Source: Ensifer sp. BR816 (GTDB lineage Bacteria > Pseudomonadota > Alphaproteobacteria > Rhizobiales > Rhizobiaceae). From it: a stretch of DNA of 64,000 nt. Positions 56,717 to 64,000 of the stretch are shown piece by piece (position 1 is the stretch's first letter; each line of letters begins with the position of its first letter). The stretch spans positions 310,001 through 374,000 of the forward strand of contig NZ_KB905370.1 in NCBI RefSeq assembly GCF_000378985.1. Direction: 5' to 3'. The notes under the pieces are model-generated. The model made no database searches, was not told the origin of the DNA, and worked only from the letters and a program-made list of their open reading frames with translations. The position numbers were made by a program, and so were the translations under genes.

Positions 56717-57442
56717 CTAGCGCTCGCCGCCGAGTGTCTTGATCGCTTCTTCAAGCGAGCCTTCGCTGTCGCGCATCAAAGCGGTGACATTGTCGAAGGC
56801 GCGCGTCACCATGATGAGTTGCGTCATCTCCTGGACGGCGTTGACGTTCGACTCTTCCAGAAAGCCCTGCATCACGCCGACATCGAAGCGGTCGACGACG
56901 GGTTCCGGCTGGGCGGCGGGCATGACGGCACTGTTGTCGTAGCGCGCGAAGCCGACCGAGAAATCCGCATCATAGAGGCCGAGCAGCGCGACCTGGACGC
57001 CGTTCTGGTGGATGGCGCCGTCGGCACCGACGGTGATTTCGCCGGCCCCGCCGTTCAATTGGATCGGCGCACCGCCGGCGTCGAGCACCGGATATCCCTT
57101 GATGGTCACCAGTTCGCCGGTCTCCGTCAGGGTGAAGCGACCGTCGCGGGTCAGCGCCGGCCCGCCGGGCGTATCGACGGAAAACCAGGCGTTCCCCTTG
57201 ATGGCAAAGTCGAGAGCGGAACCGGTCCGCGCCAAGGCGCCGTTGCTCGTGCTCAAATATTCCTCGCCTTCGGATACGTAAGCGACCTTGGTCGGCTTCG
57301 TATCGCCAAGCACCTGGTCGAATTTCACTTCCGTGGCGCGGAAGCCGACCGTATTGGCATTCGCGATGTTGTCGGCAAGCGTGTTCAAGCGCTTCTCGAG
57401 CGCCATCTGCGACGAAAGCGCGACATAGAGGCCGGTCTGCAC
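56717..57442 (-). CDS. flgF: Flagellar rod protein FlgF
   Basis: A 241-residue rod protein. MQTGLYVALSSQMALEKRLN and IANANTVGFRATEVKFDQ are the family start; the end has MTQLIMVTRAFDNVTALMRD. It follows the DUF1217 gene by one base. Confidence 0.95.
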   Translation of the reverse strand: MQTGLYVALSSQMALEKRLNTLADNIANANTVGFRATEVKFDQVLGDTKPTKVAYVSEGEEYLSTSNGALARTGSALDFAIKGNAWFSVDTPGGPALTRDGRFTLTETGELVTIKGYPVLDAGGAPIQLNGGAGEITVGADGAIHQNGVQVALLGLYDADFSVGFARYDNSAVMPAAQPEPVVDRFDVGVMQGFLEESNVNAVQEMTQLIMVTRAFDNVTALMRDSEGSLEEAIKTLGGER

Positions 57443-57443
57443 G

Positions 57444-58223
57444 TCAGCTTCCCCCGAGTTTCAGATTGTTGATGGAAAGGAGCAAATCAGGGGAAATTCC
57501 GTAACCGCTCGAAGAACCGAAAACCGCAAGCGGATCGTAGCTGTCGGACGAATTGTTGATTTCCCAAAGAGCCGTGAAGCGATCGAGGAAGGCCGCAAGC
57601 TTCACGGGATCCTGGAAATCCTTGAGGTCTATCGCTTCCTCATAGGCCTCCGCCTGCCGGTCGACGTCTGCCGCGGCAAATTCCTCGGGCAGTTGCAGCG
57701 CAGTCCGCACCACCTGTGCCAGCGCCTCGTCGGCGATGATCTCGTAGCCGCTGGTGAGCAAGGGTGCCATGCGCTCGAAGTAGAGCGCCAGCCTGACACC
57801 GGTATTCTCTTCGCCGGCATTCTGCTCGAGCGTCTGGCGCGTGTATTTGTCGACGACGCCCTTCTGCGTCCGCTCGAAAGCGGTGGCCGTGTCACCGTGC
57901 CGGGCGAAATTCAGCGATTCGACCAGGGCCTTGTAGCGGCTGTCGGCCAGCTTGTTGGCAAAGGCGTCGTCGCTGTCGATGCCCTCCGAGAGTATCTTGC
58001 GCATGAAGGCCTTGGCATAGGCCATGTCCTCCAGTCCATGCGCCTTCATCGCGTAGTCATAAAGCCGGCTGTCGGCAAAGAAATCGTCGAGCGTTTTGAT
58101 GCTGCCGATCCTGGAAAGATAGTATTCCGTCTCGCGCGCCACGCCCGGCTGCTCGGAGACGCGCTCCAGCGACGTCGTCAGGTCGGCGGTAATCAGCTTG
58201 TAGCTCGTATAGGTCGTGGTCAC
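57444..58223 (-). CDS. DUF1217-type flagellar-associated protein
   Basis: A 259-residue protein, all-helical, of the DUF1217 family known mainly from alphaproteobacterial flagellar loci. The start is taken as GTG at 58223 ((M)TTTYTSYKLITADLTTSLE), since the longer frame would run into the motA leader. It has no signal peptide or membrane span. Features such as LNFARHGDTATAFERTQKGV and EFAAADVDRQAEAYEEAID recall rod- or flagellin-like helical proteins. Function is unknown. It heads the flgF-fliI block and is divergent from motA. Confidence 0.72.
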   Translation of the reverse strand: MTTTYTSYKLITADLTTSLERVSEQPGVARETEYYLSRIGSIKTLDDFFADSRLYDYAMKAHGLEDMAYAKAFMRKILSEGIDSDDAFANKLADSRYKALVESLNFARHGDTATAFERTQKGVVDKYTRQTLEQNAGEENTGVRLALYFERMAPLLTSGYEIIADEALAQVVRTALQLPEEFAAADVDRQAEAYEEAIDLKDFQDPVKLAAFLDRFTALWEINNSSDSYDPLAVFGSSSGYGISPDLLLSINNLKLGGS

Positions 58224-58394
58224 GATCGCTCTACCTGTCCGGAATAGGGCCGGCGCCATGGCCCGACCTTGACAAATCCTGACCCTATTGGCTTGCGCGA
58301 ACCTGTTCGATGCGCCGGGCCTCACGGCCAGCCTCACGCAAGGAAGAAATCCTATTCCATCGAAGGAAAATCACGATCGCGACAGGTATCGACA

Positions 58395-59273
58395 ATGAAC
58401 ATCATCATCGGGCTCCTTGTGACTTTCGGCTGTATCCTCGGCGGATACCTCGCCATGGGCGGTCACCTGGAAGTTCTCAACCAGCCTTTCGAGTTGATGA
58501 TCATCGGCGGGGCCGGCATCGGCGGCTTCATCATGGCCAATTCGATGAAGGTGGTGAAGGATACCGGCAAGGCGCTCGGCGAAGCGTTCAAGCACAAGGT
58601 GCCGAAGGAGCGCCATTACCTCGACACGCTCGGCGTGCTCTACAGCCTGATGCGCGACCTCAGAACCAAATCGCGCAACGAGATCGAGGCCCATATCGAC
58701 AATCCCGAGGAATCGCCGATCTTCCAATCCGCGCCGACTGTCCTGCGGAACAAGGAACTGACGGCGTTCATCTGCGACTATGTGCGGCTCATCATCATCG
58801 GCAACGCCCGCTCGCACGAGATCGAAGCGCTGATGGACGAGGAGATCCATACGATCACCCATGACAAGATGAAGTGCTACCACGCTTTGACGAGCATGGG
58901 CGATGCCCTGCCGGCGATCGGCATCGTCGCGGCGGTTCTCGGGGTGATCAAGGCGATGGGCGCCATCAGCGAGGCGCCGGAAGTGCTGGGCGCGAAGATC
59001 GCCGCCGCACTCGTCGGAACGCTGCTCGGCGTGTTCCTCTCCTATTCGATCGTCGGGCCGCTCGTCGCCAACATCAAGGCCGTGCGCGAAAAGCAGAACC
59101 GGCTCTACGTCATCGTCAAGCAGACATTGCTTGCCTACATGAACGGCTCGGTTCCCCAGGTCGCCCTCGAATATGGCCGCAAGACAATCTCCGCCTATGA
59201 GCGGCCGTCCATCGACGCGGTCGAGCAGGAGATGATGAACCCGGGCGGCGGCGGCGAAAGCAAGGCGGCTTAA
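58395..59273 (+). CDS. motA: Flagellar stator protein MotA
   Basis: A 292-residue stator subunit with four spans. The ATG at 58395 gives the canonical start [20 protein letters not shown]. The large cytoplasmic loop holds the charged rotor-contact residues, and [20 protein letters not shown] is the third span motif with its conserved Pro. It leads motA-fliM-fliN-fliG; fliM follows after 4 bp. MotB is in another operon. Confidence 0.96.
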   Translation: MNIIIGLLVTFGCILGGYLAMGGHLEVLNQPFELMIIGGAGIGGFIMANSMKVVKDTGKALGEAFKHKVPKERHYLDTLGVLYSLMRDLRTKSRNEIEAHIDNPEESPIFQSAPTVLRNKELTAFICDYVRLIIIGNARSHEIEALMDEEIHTITHDKMKCYHALTSMGDALPAIGIVAAVLGVIKAMGAISEAPEVLGAKIAAALVGTLLGVFLSYSIVGPLVANIKAVREKQNRLYVIVKQTLLAYMNGSVPQVALEYGRKTISAYERPSIDAVEQEMMNPGGGGESKAA

Positions 59274-59277
59274 CATC

Positions 59278-60225
59278 ATGAACCCGAACATCGCATCGAA
59301 CGTCTACGCCTTCGACAAGAGACTGCTGGCGCGCATGACCGGTGCGCTCGGCGACGACAAGACCATCGGCCGCACTGCTCTGGAGCTCGGCCATGTGCTC
59401 AGCGAACTCCTCCCCGAAATGTTCAAGGCGGAGACGGGGTGCGACATCGCGGTCGGCTATGCCGGCTACAAGATGGGGCTGAGGAATGAACTCGTCGCCG
59501 ACCTCGGCGCGGCGGTTCTGCTGAGTGACGTTTCGCTCCGCAACTGGTGCTCCGATTTCCAGATCGGCTGCGACAGTCCCGTCCTGATCGCGCTCGTCGA
59601 AGCGCTGCTCGGCGCCGAGGCTGCCGACATCGAGGAGCCGCTGCCGCGGGCGCTCTCGAAGATCGAGATCGACGTGGCGGTGCCGGTGTTCGACGGGATT
59701 GCCGAGGTTGTCCGCATGGCGGTAAACGCAGCGGGCGGTTTCGAGCCGGTGGTCGGACGGCCGCAAAACGCTGCGGAACGCCTGCCGCCCGACCCGGCGC
59801 TTGAGGATGTCCATGCCGCCTCGATCGACATGACGCTCGGACTCGGACCGGTGCTTTCCACCTTTTCGGTGATCATCCCGCAAAGCGTGCTGCTCAAGAC
59901 GCAGATCGTTCTGCCGGGAGGCACCGGACAGAGCGACAAGATGAAGGCGGGTTGGAGCGAACAGCTCGAGGAGCAGATCCGCCGCTCGGCCGTAACGCTC
60001 GAGGCGCGCATCCGGTTGGAGAGCCTGACGCTCGCGACGATCAGCCGGCTACAGCCGGGAGACGTGATCCCCTTTGACGACGGCCAGGACGTGCGGGTCG
60101 AGGTCAACGCCAACGGGCGCGATCTCTATGTCTGCGAATTCGGCCGATCGGGCTCGAAATACACGGTCCGCATCAAGGACACGCACGGTTCCGAGCAGGA
60201 CATCCTTCGTCACATCATGAGTTAA
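59278..60225 (+). CDS. fliM: Flagellar switch protein FliM
   Basis: A 315-residue C-ring protein with the FliM middle domain and a C-terminal SpoA domain (SLTLATISRLQPGDVIPFDD). The N-terminus, MNPNIASNVYAFDKRLLARM, lacks the EIDALL-type CheY-binding peptide seen in enteric FliM. Forms the switch with FliG and FliN. Confidence 0.9.
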   Translation: MNPNIASNVYAFDKRLLARMTGALGDDKTIGRTALELGHVLSELLPEMFKAETGCDIAVGYAGYKMGLRNELVADLGAAVLLSDVSLRNWCSDFQIGCDSPVLIALVEALLGAEAADIEEPLPRALSKIEIDVAVPVFDGIAEVVRMAVNAAGGFEPVVGRPQNAAERLPPDPALEDVHAASIDMTLGLGPVLSTFSVIIPQSVLLKTQIVLPGGTGQSDKMKAGWSEQLEEQIRRSAVTLEARIRLESLTLATISRLQPGDVIPFDDGQDVRVEVNANGRDLYVCEFGRSGSKYTVRIKDTHGSEQDILRHIMS

Positions 60226-60246
60226 ACCGATACCTCGCATCGCAGA

Positions 60247-60849
60247 ATGCCTGAGGCAAGCTTCAACTGGAATAATCCGCACATGGTACGCAAGAAAGCA
60301 GCATCCATCGAAGAACAGACCGCATTTGCGGGAGACGCCGAGCTCGACCAGGCGATCGACGATCTGCGCGGCGTTCTCAAACAGGACGGCCCATCAACAG
60401 ATTTCGGCGCCGAGTTCGGTGCCGCCGAACCGTTCGGCCAGGATGCGGACTTCGGCAGCGATCTTGGCGCCGGCACCTTCGGCGGCGACTTCGGTGACAC
60501 TTCCGTCGGCGGCGGCCTCGATCTCGGATCCGGCTTCGCCGGCAGCGATTTCGGCGGGGTGACGCCCGGCGCCGAAAGTGCGCCGGGAAGCGGCATGGCG
60601 GCCAATATGGACCTGATCATGGACATCCCGATCGATGTCCAGATCGTCCTCGGCACAAGCCGGATGCAGGTTTCCGGCCTCATGGGGCTGACCGAGGGCG
60701 CAACGATCGGGCTCGACCGCAAGATCGGCGAGCCGGTCGAGATCATGGTCAACGGCCGGGTGATCGGCCGCGGCGAGATTACCGTACTCGAGGGCGATGT
60801 GACCCGATTCGGCGTCAAGCTCATCGAAATAAAGGGCAGCAGGAAATAG
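60247..60849 (+). CDS. fliN: Flagellar switch protein FliN, with FG-rich linker
   Basis: A 200-residue switch protein. The C-terminal SpoA domain (about 120-198) is standard: [20 protein letters not shown] and [18 protein letters not shown]. The N-terminal 45 residues are charged and about residues 50-108 are a Gly/Asp/Phe-rich linker with repeated FG motifs. Enteric FliN is about 137 residues, so the extra length is in this head and linker. The start could be ATG 60247 or 60283 (MVRKKAAS). Confidence 0.92.
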   Translation: MPEASFNWNNPHMVRKKAASIEEQTAFAGDAELDQAIDDLRGVLKQDGPSTDFGAEFGAAEPFGQDADFGSDLGAGTFGGDFGDTSVGGGLDLGSGFAGSDFGGVTPGAESAPGSGMAANMDLIMDIPIDVQIVLGTSRMQVSGLMGLTEGATIGLDRKIGEPVEIMVNGRVIGRGEITVLEGDVTRFGVKLIEIKGSRK

Positions 60850-60877
60850 GCCCGATGATCGGGCGAGGGATGAATCC

Positions 60878-61909
60878 ATGATGGATTTCGAAAGTTTCGA
60901 AGCACAGGCACTGTCAAGACCGCTCAGTCAGACGGAAAAGGCCGCGGCCGTGCTGCTCGCCATGGGCAAGTCTGTGGCCGGTAAACTATTGAAATTCTTC
61001 ACGCAAAGCGAGCTGCAGGCAATCATCGCCGCGGCCCAGTCGCTGCGCGCCATCCCGCCCCACGAGCTTGAAGCCCTGGTCAACGAATTCGAGGATCTGT
61101 TCACCGAAGGCGCAGGCCTGATGGACAACGCCAAGGCGATGGAGAGCATTCTCGAAGAAGGCCTCACGCCGGACGAGGTCGACGGCCTGCTCGGGCGCCG
61201 CGCGACCTTCCAGTCCTACGAGGCCAGCATCTGGGACCGGCTGCAGGAATGCGATCCGGTCCTCGTTGCCCAGCTGCTCGCCAAGGAGCATCCGCAGACC
61301 ATCGCCTATGTGCTTTCCATGATGCCGTCGAGCTTCGGCGCCAAGGTGCTGCTGCAACTGTCGGACAGGCAGCGGCCAGACATTCTCAACCGTGCCGTCA
61401 ACATGAAGAATGTCAGCCCGAAGGCGGCCTCGATCATCGAGGCGCGCGTCATCGAGATGATCGACGAGATGGAGGCCGAGCGCAATTCGCCCGGCCCGGC
61501 GAAGATCGCCGAAGTTATGAACGAACTCGAGAAGAAGCAGGTCGACACGCTGCTCGCCTCGCTGGAAACCATAAGCACCGATTCCGCCAAGAAGGTCCGG
61601 CCGAAGATCTTCCTCTTCGACGATATCCTCTACATGCCGCAGAGAAGCCGGGTGGCGCTCTTCAACGACGTTTCGACCGACGTCATCACCATGGCGCTTC
61701 GGGGCTCTTCGCCGGAATTGCGCGAATCTATCCTCGCCTCCGTGGGCGCACGCCAGCGGCGCATGATCGAATCGGATCTCGCGGTTGGCGATGCCGGCAT
61801 CAACCCCCGCGACATCGCCATCGCCAGGCGCTCGATCACGCAGGAAGCGATTCGCCTTGCGGCCGGCGGCCAGCTGGAGCTCAAGGAAAAGGAGTCCGAG
61901 GCCGCTTAG
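60878..61909 (+). CDS. fliG: Flagellar switch protein FliG
   Basis: A 343-residue rotor protein. The middle has AKEHPQTIAYVLSMMPSSFG and the C-terminal domain has LFNDVSTDVITMALRGSSPE and VGARQRRMIESDL, the torque helix region that meets MotA. It lies 28 bp after fliN. Confidence 0.95.
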   Translation: MMDFESFEAQALSRPLSQTEKAAAVLLAMGKSVAGKLLKFFTQSELQAIIAAAQSLRAIPPHELEALVNEFEDLFTEGAGLMDNAKAMESILEEGLTPDEVDGLLGRRATFQSYEASIWDRLQECDPVLVAQLLAKEHPQTIAYVLSMMPSSFGAKVLLQLSDRQRPDILNRAVNMKNVSPKAASIIEARVIEMIDEMEAERNSPGPAKIAEVMNELEKKQVDTLLASLETISTDSAKKVRPKIFLFDDILYMPQRSRVALFNDVSTDVITMALRGSSPELRESILASVGARQRRMIESDLAVGDAGINPRDIAIARRSITQEAIRLAAGGQLELKEKESEAA

Positions 61910-62101
61910 CCTCTCGCGGCTCGGCAAAAATCCATGACGGCTCCGATTTCTGTTGAGCCGGCTGCCTTCTCGGCCTCCGACCCTTGCGCATGAGACGCGC
62001 GCGGTCCACGACAGAGGCAGTGGGGCGCATCGGCGTCGGCTGATCGGTCACGGCCGGCGTGCGGCCGCCGCCCGCTCCTCAGGATGGGAGCCTCCTGTTT
62101 C

Positions 62102-63184
62102 ATGTCGGACGATCAGGACAAGGACAGCAAAACCGAAGCGCCATCGGAGAAAAAACTGTCCGATGCCGCAGAAAAGGGCAATGTCCCATTTTCCCGCGAG
62201 GTGACCGCCTTCGCCTCGACGCTGGCGATCTACATCTTCATTGTCTTCTTTCTCTCCGATGGCGCGGCGAGCACGGCCGAAGCTCTCAAGGACATATTCG
62301 AACAACCGGACGCCTGGCGCCTCGAAACGGCGACGGATGCCGTCGGGTTGATCTCGCACGTGCTGCTGAACTCGGCGGCGCTGGTCCTTCCGATTTTCCT
62401 GCTGTTGATCATCTTCGGCGTCGGATCGTCGATCTTCCAGAACCTGCCGCGCCCGGTGCTGGACCGGATCATGCCCAAGATGAACCGCGTCTCGCCAATT
62501 TCAGGCTTCAAGCGCATTTTCGGCGTTCCGGGTCTGGTGGAATTCGCCAAGTCGCTCTTCAAGATCATCGTCGTGTCGATCATCGTCGTCCTCGTTTTGT
62601 GGAACGACTATTTCGCCACGCTCGACCTGATGTTCTCCGATCCGGTGACGATCTTTGCGACGATGACGTCCGACCTGAAGCAGATTGTCACCGTCGTGCT
62701 GCTCGCCACGGCGGTTCTGGCGATCGTCGATCTCTTCTGGACGCGTTACCATTGGTACACCGAACTAAGGATGACGAAACAGGAAGTGAAGGAGGAACTG
62801 AAGCAGTCGCAGGGCGACCCGATCGTCAAGGCGCGGCTGCGGTCGATGCAGCGGGATCGCGCCCGCAAGCGCATGATCGGCTCCGTACCCCGCGCCACGC
62901 TGGTGATTGCCAACCCGACGCACTATGCGGTCGCGCTCCGCTACGTACGCGAAGAGAGCGACGCCCCCGTCGTCGTTGCGATGGGGCAAGATCTCGTCGC
63001 CCTGAAAATCCGCGAGATTGCCGAAAAAAACGGCATTCCGGTCTTCGAGGATCCGCCGCTCGCGCGCTCCATGTTTGCACAAGTCTCGGTGGATAGTGTC
63101 ATTCCACCGGTGTTTTACAAGGCAGTCGCCGAGCTCATTCACCGGGTTTACGCAGCTCAGCCGCAACAAAAACGGGTGACATGA
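62102..63184 (+). CDS. flhB: Flagellar export switch protein FlhB
   Basis: A 360-residue export apparatus protein: four spans (about 30-215), then a cytoplasmic domain with the self-cleaving NPTH motif at 271-274 that sets substrate specificity. It starts [20 protein letters not shown]. It follows fliG after 192 bp with no gene between, and overlaps the next gene by 4 bp. Confidence 0.96.
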   Translation: MSDDQDKDSKTEAPSEKKLSDAAEKGNVPFSREVTAFASTLAIYIFIVFFLSDGAASTAEALKDIFEQPDAWRLETATDAVGLISHVLLNSAALVLPIFLLLIIFGVGSSIFQNLPRPVLDRIMPKMNRVSPISGFKRIFGVPGLVEFAKSLFKIIVVSIIVVLVLWNDYFATLDLMFSDPVTIFATMTSDLKQIVTVVLLATAVLAIVDLFWTRYHWYTELRMTKQEVKEELKQSQGDPIVKARLRSMQRDRARKRMIGSVPRATLVIANPTHYAVALRYVREESDAPVVVAMGQDLVALKIREIAEKNGIPVFEDPPLARSMFAQVSVDSVIPPVFYKAVAELIHRVYAAQPQQKRVT

Positions 63185-63627
63185 TCTTGAAGAAGTGCGA
63201 ATTCTCCGAAAAACGCGAAAAACTAGTGGCAGAGGCGATTCGTCCGGTAGCAACAGAACTGCGCCTGATCGACGCTGCGGACTTCATCGCACTCCTGCGG
63301 TTCGAGTCCTATGCAAGCCTCGCCGATCTCGTGGAATCGGCGGCGGAACTCTATTTTCTGCCCGGCACCGTGAATTTCGGCCTCGGCGGCAACTACAATC
63401 TCGAGTGGAACAGCTGCCCCGAAATCATCTTGGATCTCGAGCTGAAGCCGCGCGGCGTTACGGTCTATGCCCGCCTCGTGCTTGCCGGGGAGGCCGCCGG
63501 CATTGAAATCAGCCACATCAATTTCCAGCAGCCCTCAACCGATCCGGACGAGAATACGGCCTTCCTCGCCAGGAGCCTCGAAGAGGCGAAATTCGTCAAG
63601 TCCTACCCTCTGCCGCTCGCGAGTTAG
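63181..63627 (+). CDS. Unknown protein coupled to flhB
   Basis: A 148-residue cytoplasmic alpha/beta protein, start overlapping the flhB stop (ATGA). It begins [20 protein letters not shown] and has an acidic, beta-rich C-terminal half ([20 protein letters not shown]). No family is recognised. Tight coupling to flhB suggests an export or motility role. It precedes a RIME repeat. Confidence 0.72.
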   Translation: MILKKCEFSEKREKLVAEAIRPVATELRLIDAADFIALLRFESYASLADLVESAAELYFLPGTVNFGLGGNYNLEWNSCPEIILDLELKPRGVTVYARLVLAGEAAGIEISHINFQQPSTDPDENTAFLARSLEEAKFVKSYPLPLAS

Positions 63628-63670
63628 TCGAGCGGAATTGGGAACCCCTCCTCAATATCCGCCTTACCTA

Positions 63671-63771
63671 GCCCTCTCCCCGCTCGCGTGGAGAGGGCTG
63701 AAGGGCCGTGCCGCAAGTCTCCTTCGCCCCGCTTGCGGGGAGAAGGTGGCCGGCAGGCCGGATGAGGGGCA
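63671..63771. repeat. Rhizobium intergenic mosaic element (RIME-like)
   Basis: Two adjacent inverted repeats, CCCTCTCC...GGAGAGGG (63672-63698) and CCTTCGCCCC...GGGGAGAAGG (63721-63746), are followed by GGCCGGCAGGCCGGATGAGG. This matches the RIME palindromic family spread in rhizobial intergenic regions. It lies between two convergent genes. Confidence 0.85.
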
Positions 63772-63786
63772 AATTTCGCGGCAAAC

Positions 63787-64000
63787 CTAGCTGATATAGC
63801 CAAGGCGTATGGCCTTGGCGATCGCCTGGATACGGTTGACGGAATCGAGTTTCGTCGTGGCGGCACCGAGATAGGCATTCACGGTGTGGACGGAAAGCCC
63901 CATCTTCTCGGCGATTTCCTCGCTGATATAGCCATCACCTGCCATCTGCAGACAGGCGATCTCGCGATCGCTGAGGGACTCGCCCTTGAACAGCCGTTTT
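63787..64000 (-). CDS. visR: LuxR-type motility regulator VisR, C-terminal part
   Basis: Only the C-terminal 70 residues are inside the window; the 5' end lies beyond it. They form a LuxR helix-turn-helix: SLSDREIACLQMAGDGYISE then IAEKMGLSVHTVNAYLGAAT. Gene position, convergent with the flhB operon, and the LuxR type match VisR, which with VisN is the master activator of motility in S. meliloti, acting on rem. The VisR name rests on synteny. Confidence 0.8.
   Translation of the reverse strand, partial: KRLFKGESLSDREIACLQMAGDGYISEEIAEKMGLSVHTVNAYLGAATTKLDSVNRIQAIAKAIRLGYIS

Overview
The window looks like the chromosome of an alphaproteobacterium of the Sinorhizobium/Ensifer group. Supporting signs are high GC, a rhizobial palindromic intergenic repeat (63671-63771), rhizobium-specific motility genes (rem, motC, motE, flaF, flbT, four consecutive flagellin genes, a VisR-type LuxR regulator) and a gene order matching, from memory, the motility region of the S. 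meliloti chromosome. No plasmid, phage, CRISPR, rRNA or tRNA feature was seen.

Region 1 (1-16.3 kb) is central metabolism. A truncated XRE-family regulator lies divergent from aceA (isocitrate lyase). Then come small unknown genes, a LysR regulator, a large chemoreceptor with a very long periplasmic region, a HI0933-type flavoprotein, a glutamine-synthetase-like/FAD oxidase pair typical of gamma-glutamylated polyamine catabolism, and the Entner-Doudoroff genes zwf-pgl-edd. A GFA-fold protein and a PilZ-like protein follow on the minus strand.

Region 2 (16.3-26.5 kb) is an alpha-glucoside uptake and hydrolysis operon, aglE-aglF-aglG-aglA-aglK on the minus strand, with the divergent LacI-type regulator aglR. 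Near-perfect palindromic operators lie in the shared promoter region, and the operon ends in an unusually long hairpin. folD and a family 2 glycosyltransferase follow.

Region 3 (26.5-64 kb) is one uninterrupted flagellar and motor cluster. Minus-strand blocks are: flgF-to-fliP basal-body and export genes (58.2-48.4 kb); four flagellin genes flaA, flaB, flaD, flaC, each with its own leader and a downstream hairpin; a fliH-like gene with motB, motC, fliK(motD) and a transglycosylase; the regulator rem; and flgE-flgK-flgL-flaF-flbT-flgD-fliQ-flhA-fliR with downstream small genes (FliJ-like, FlgJ-like, FlgN-like, FliL-like). The plus-strand operon motA-fliM-fliN-fliG-flhB-orf runs divergently, and a partial visR closes the window. 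Together these supply nearly all structural, export, stator and switch parts of the flagellum; fliF and the che genes are not in the window and no fliO was recognised.

The most interesting signals are regulatory. Phased TTAAC repeats (10-11 bp, or 21 bp) lie upstream of three flagellin genes, and all four share leader elements. Several short unannotated-looking proteins can also be assigned tentatively to missing flagellar roles (FliH, FliJ, FlgN, a second FliL). No clearly new defence or mobile system was found.
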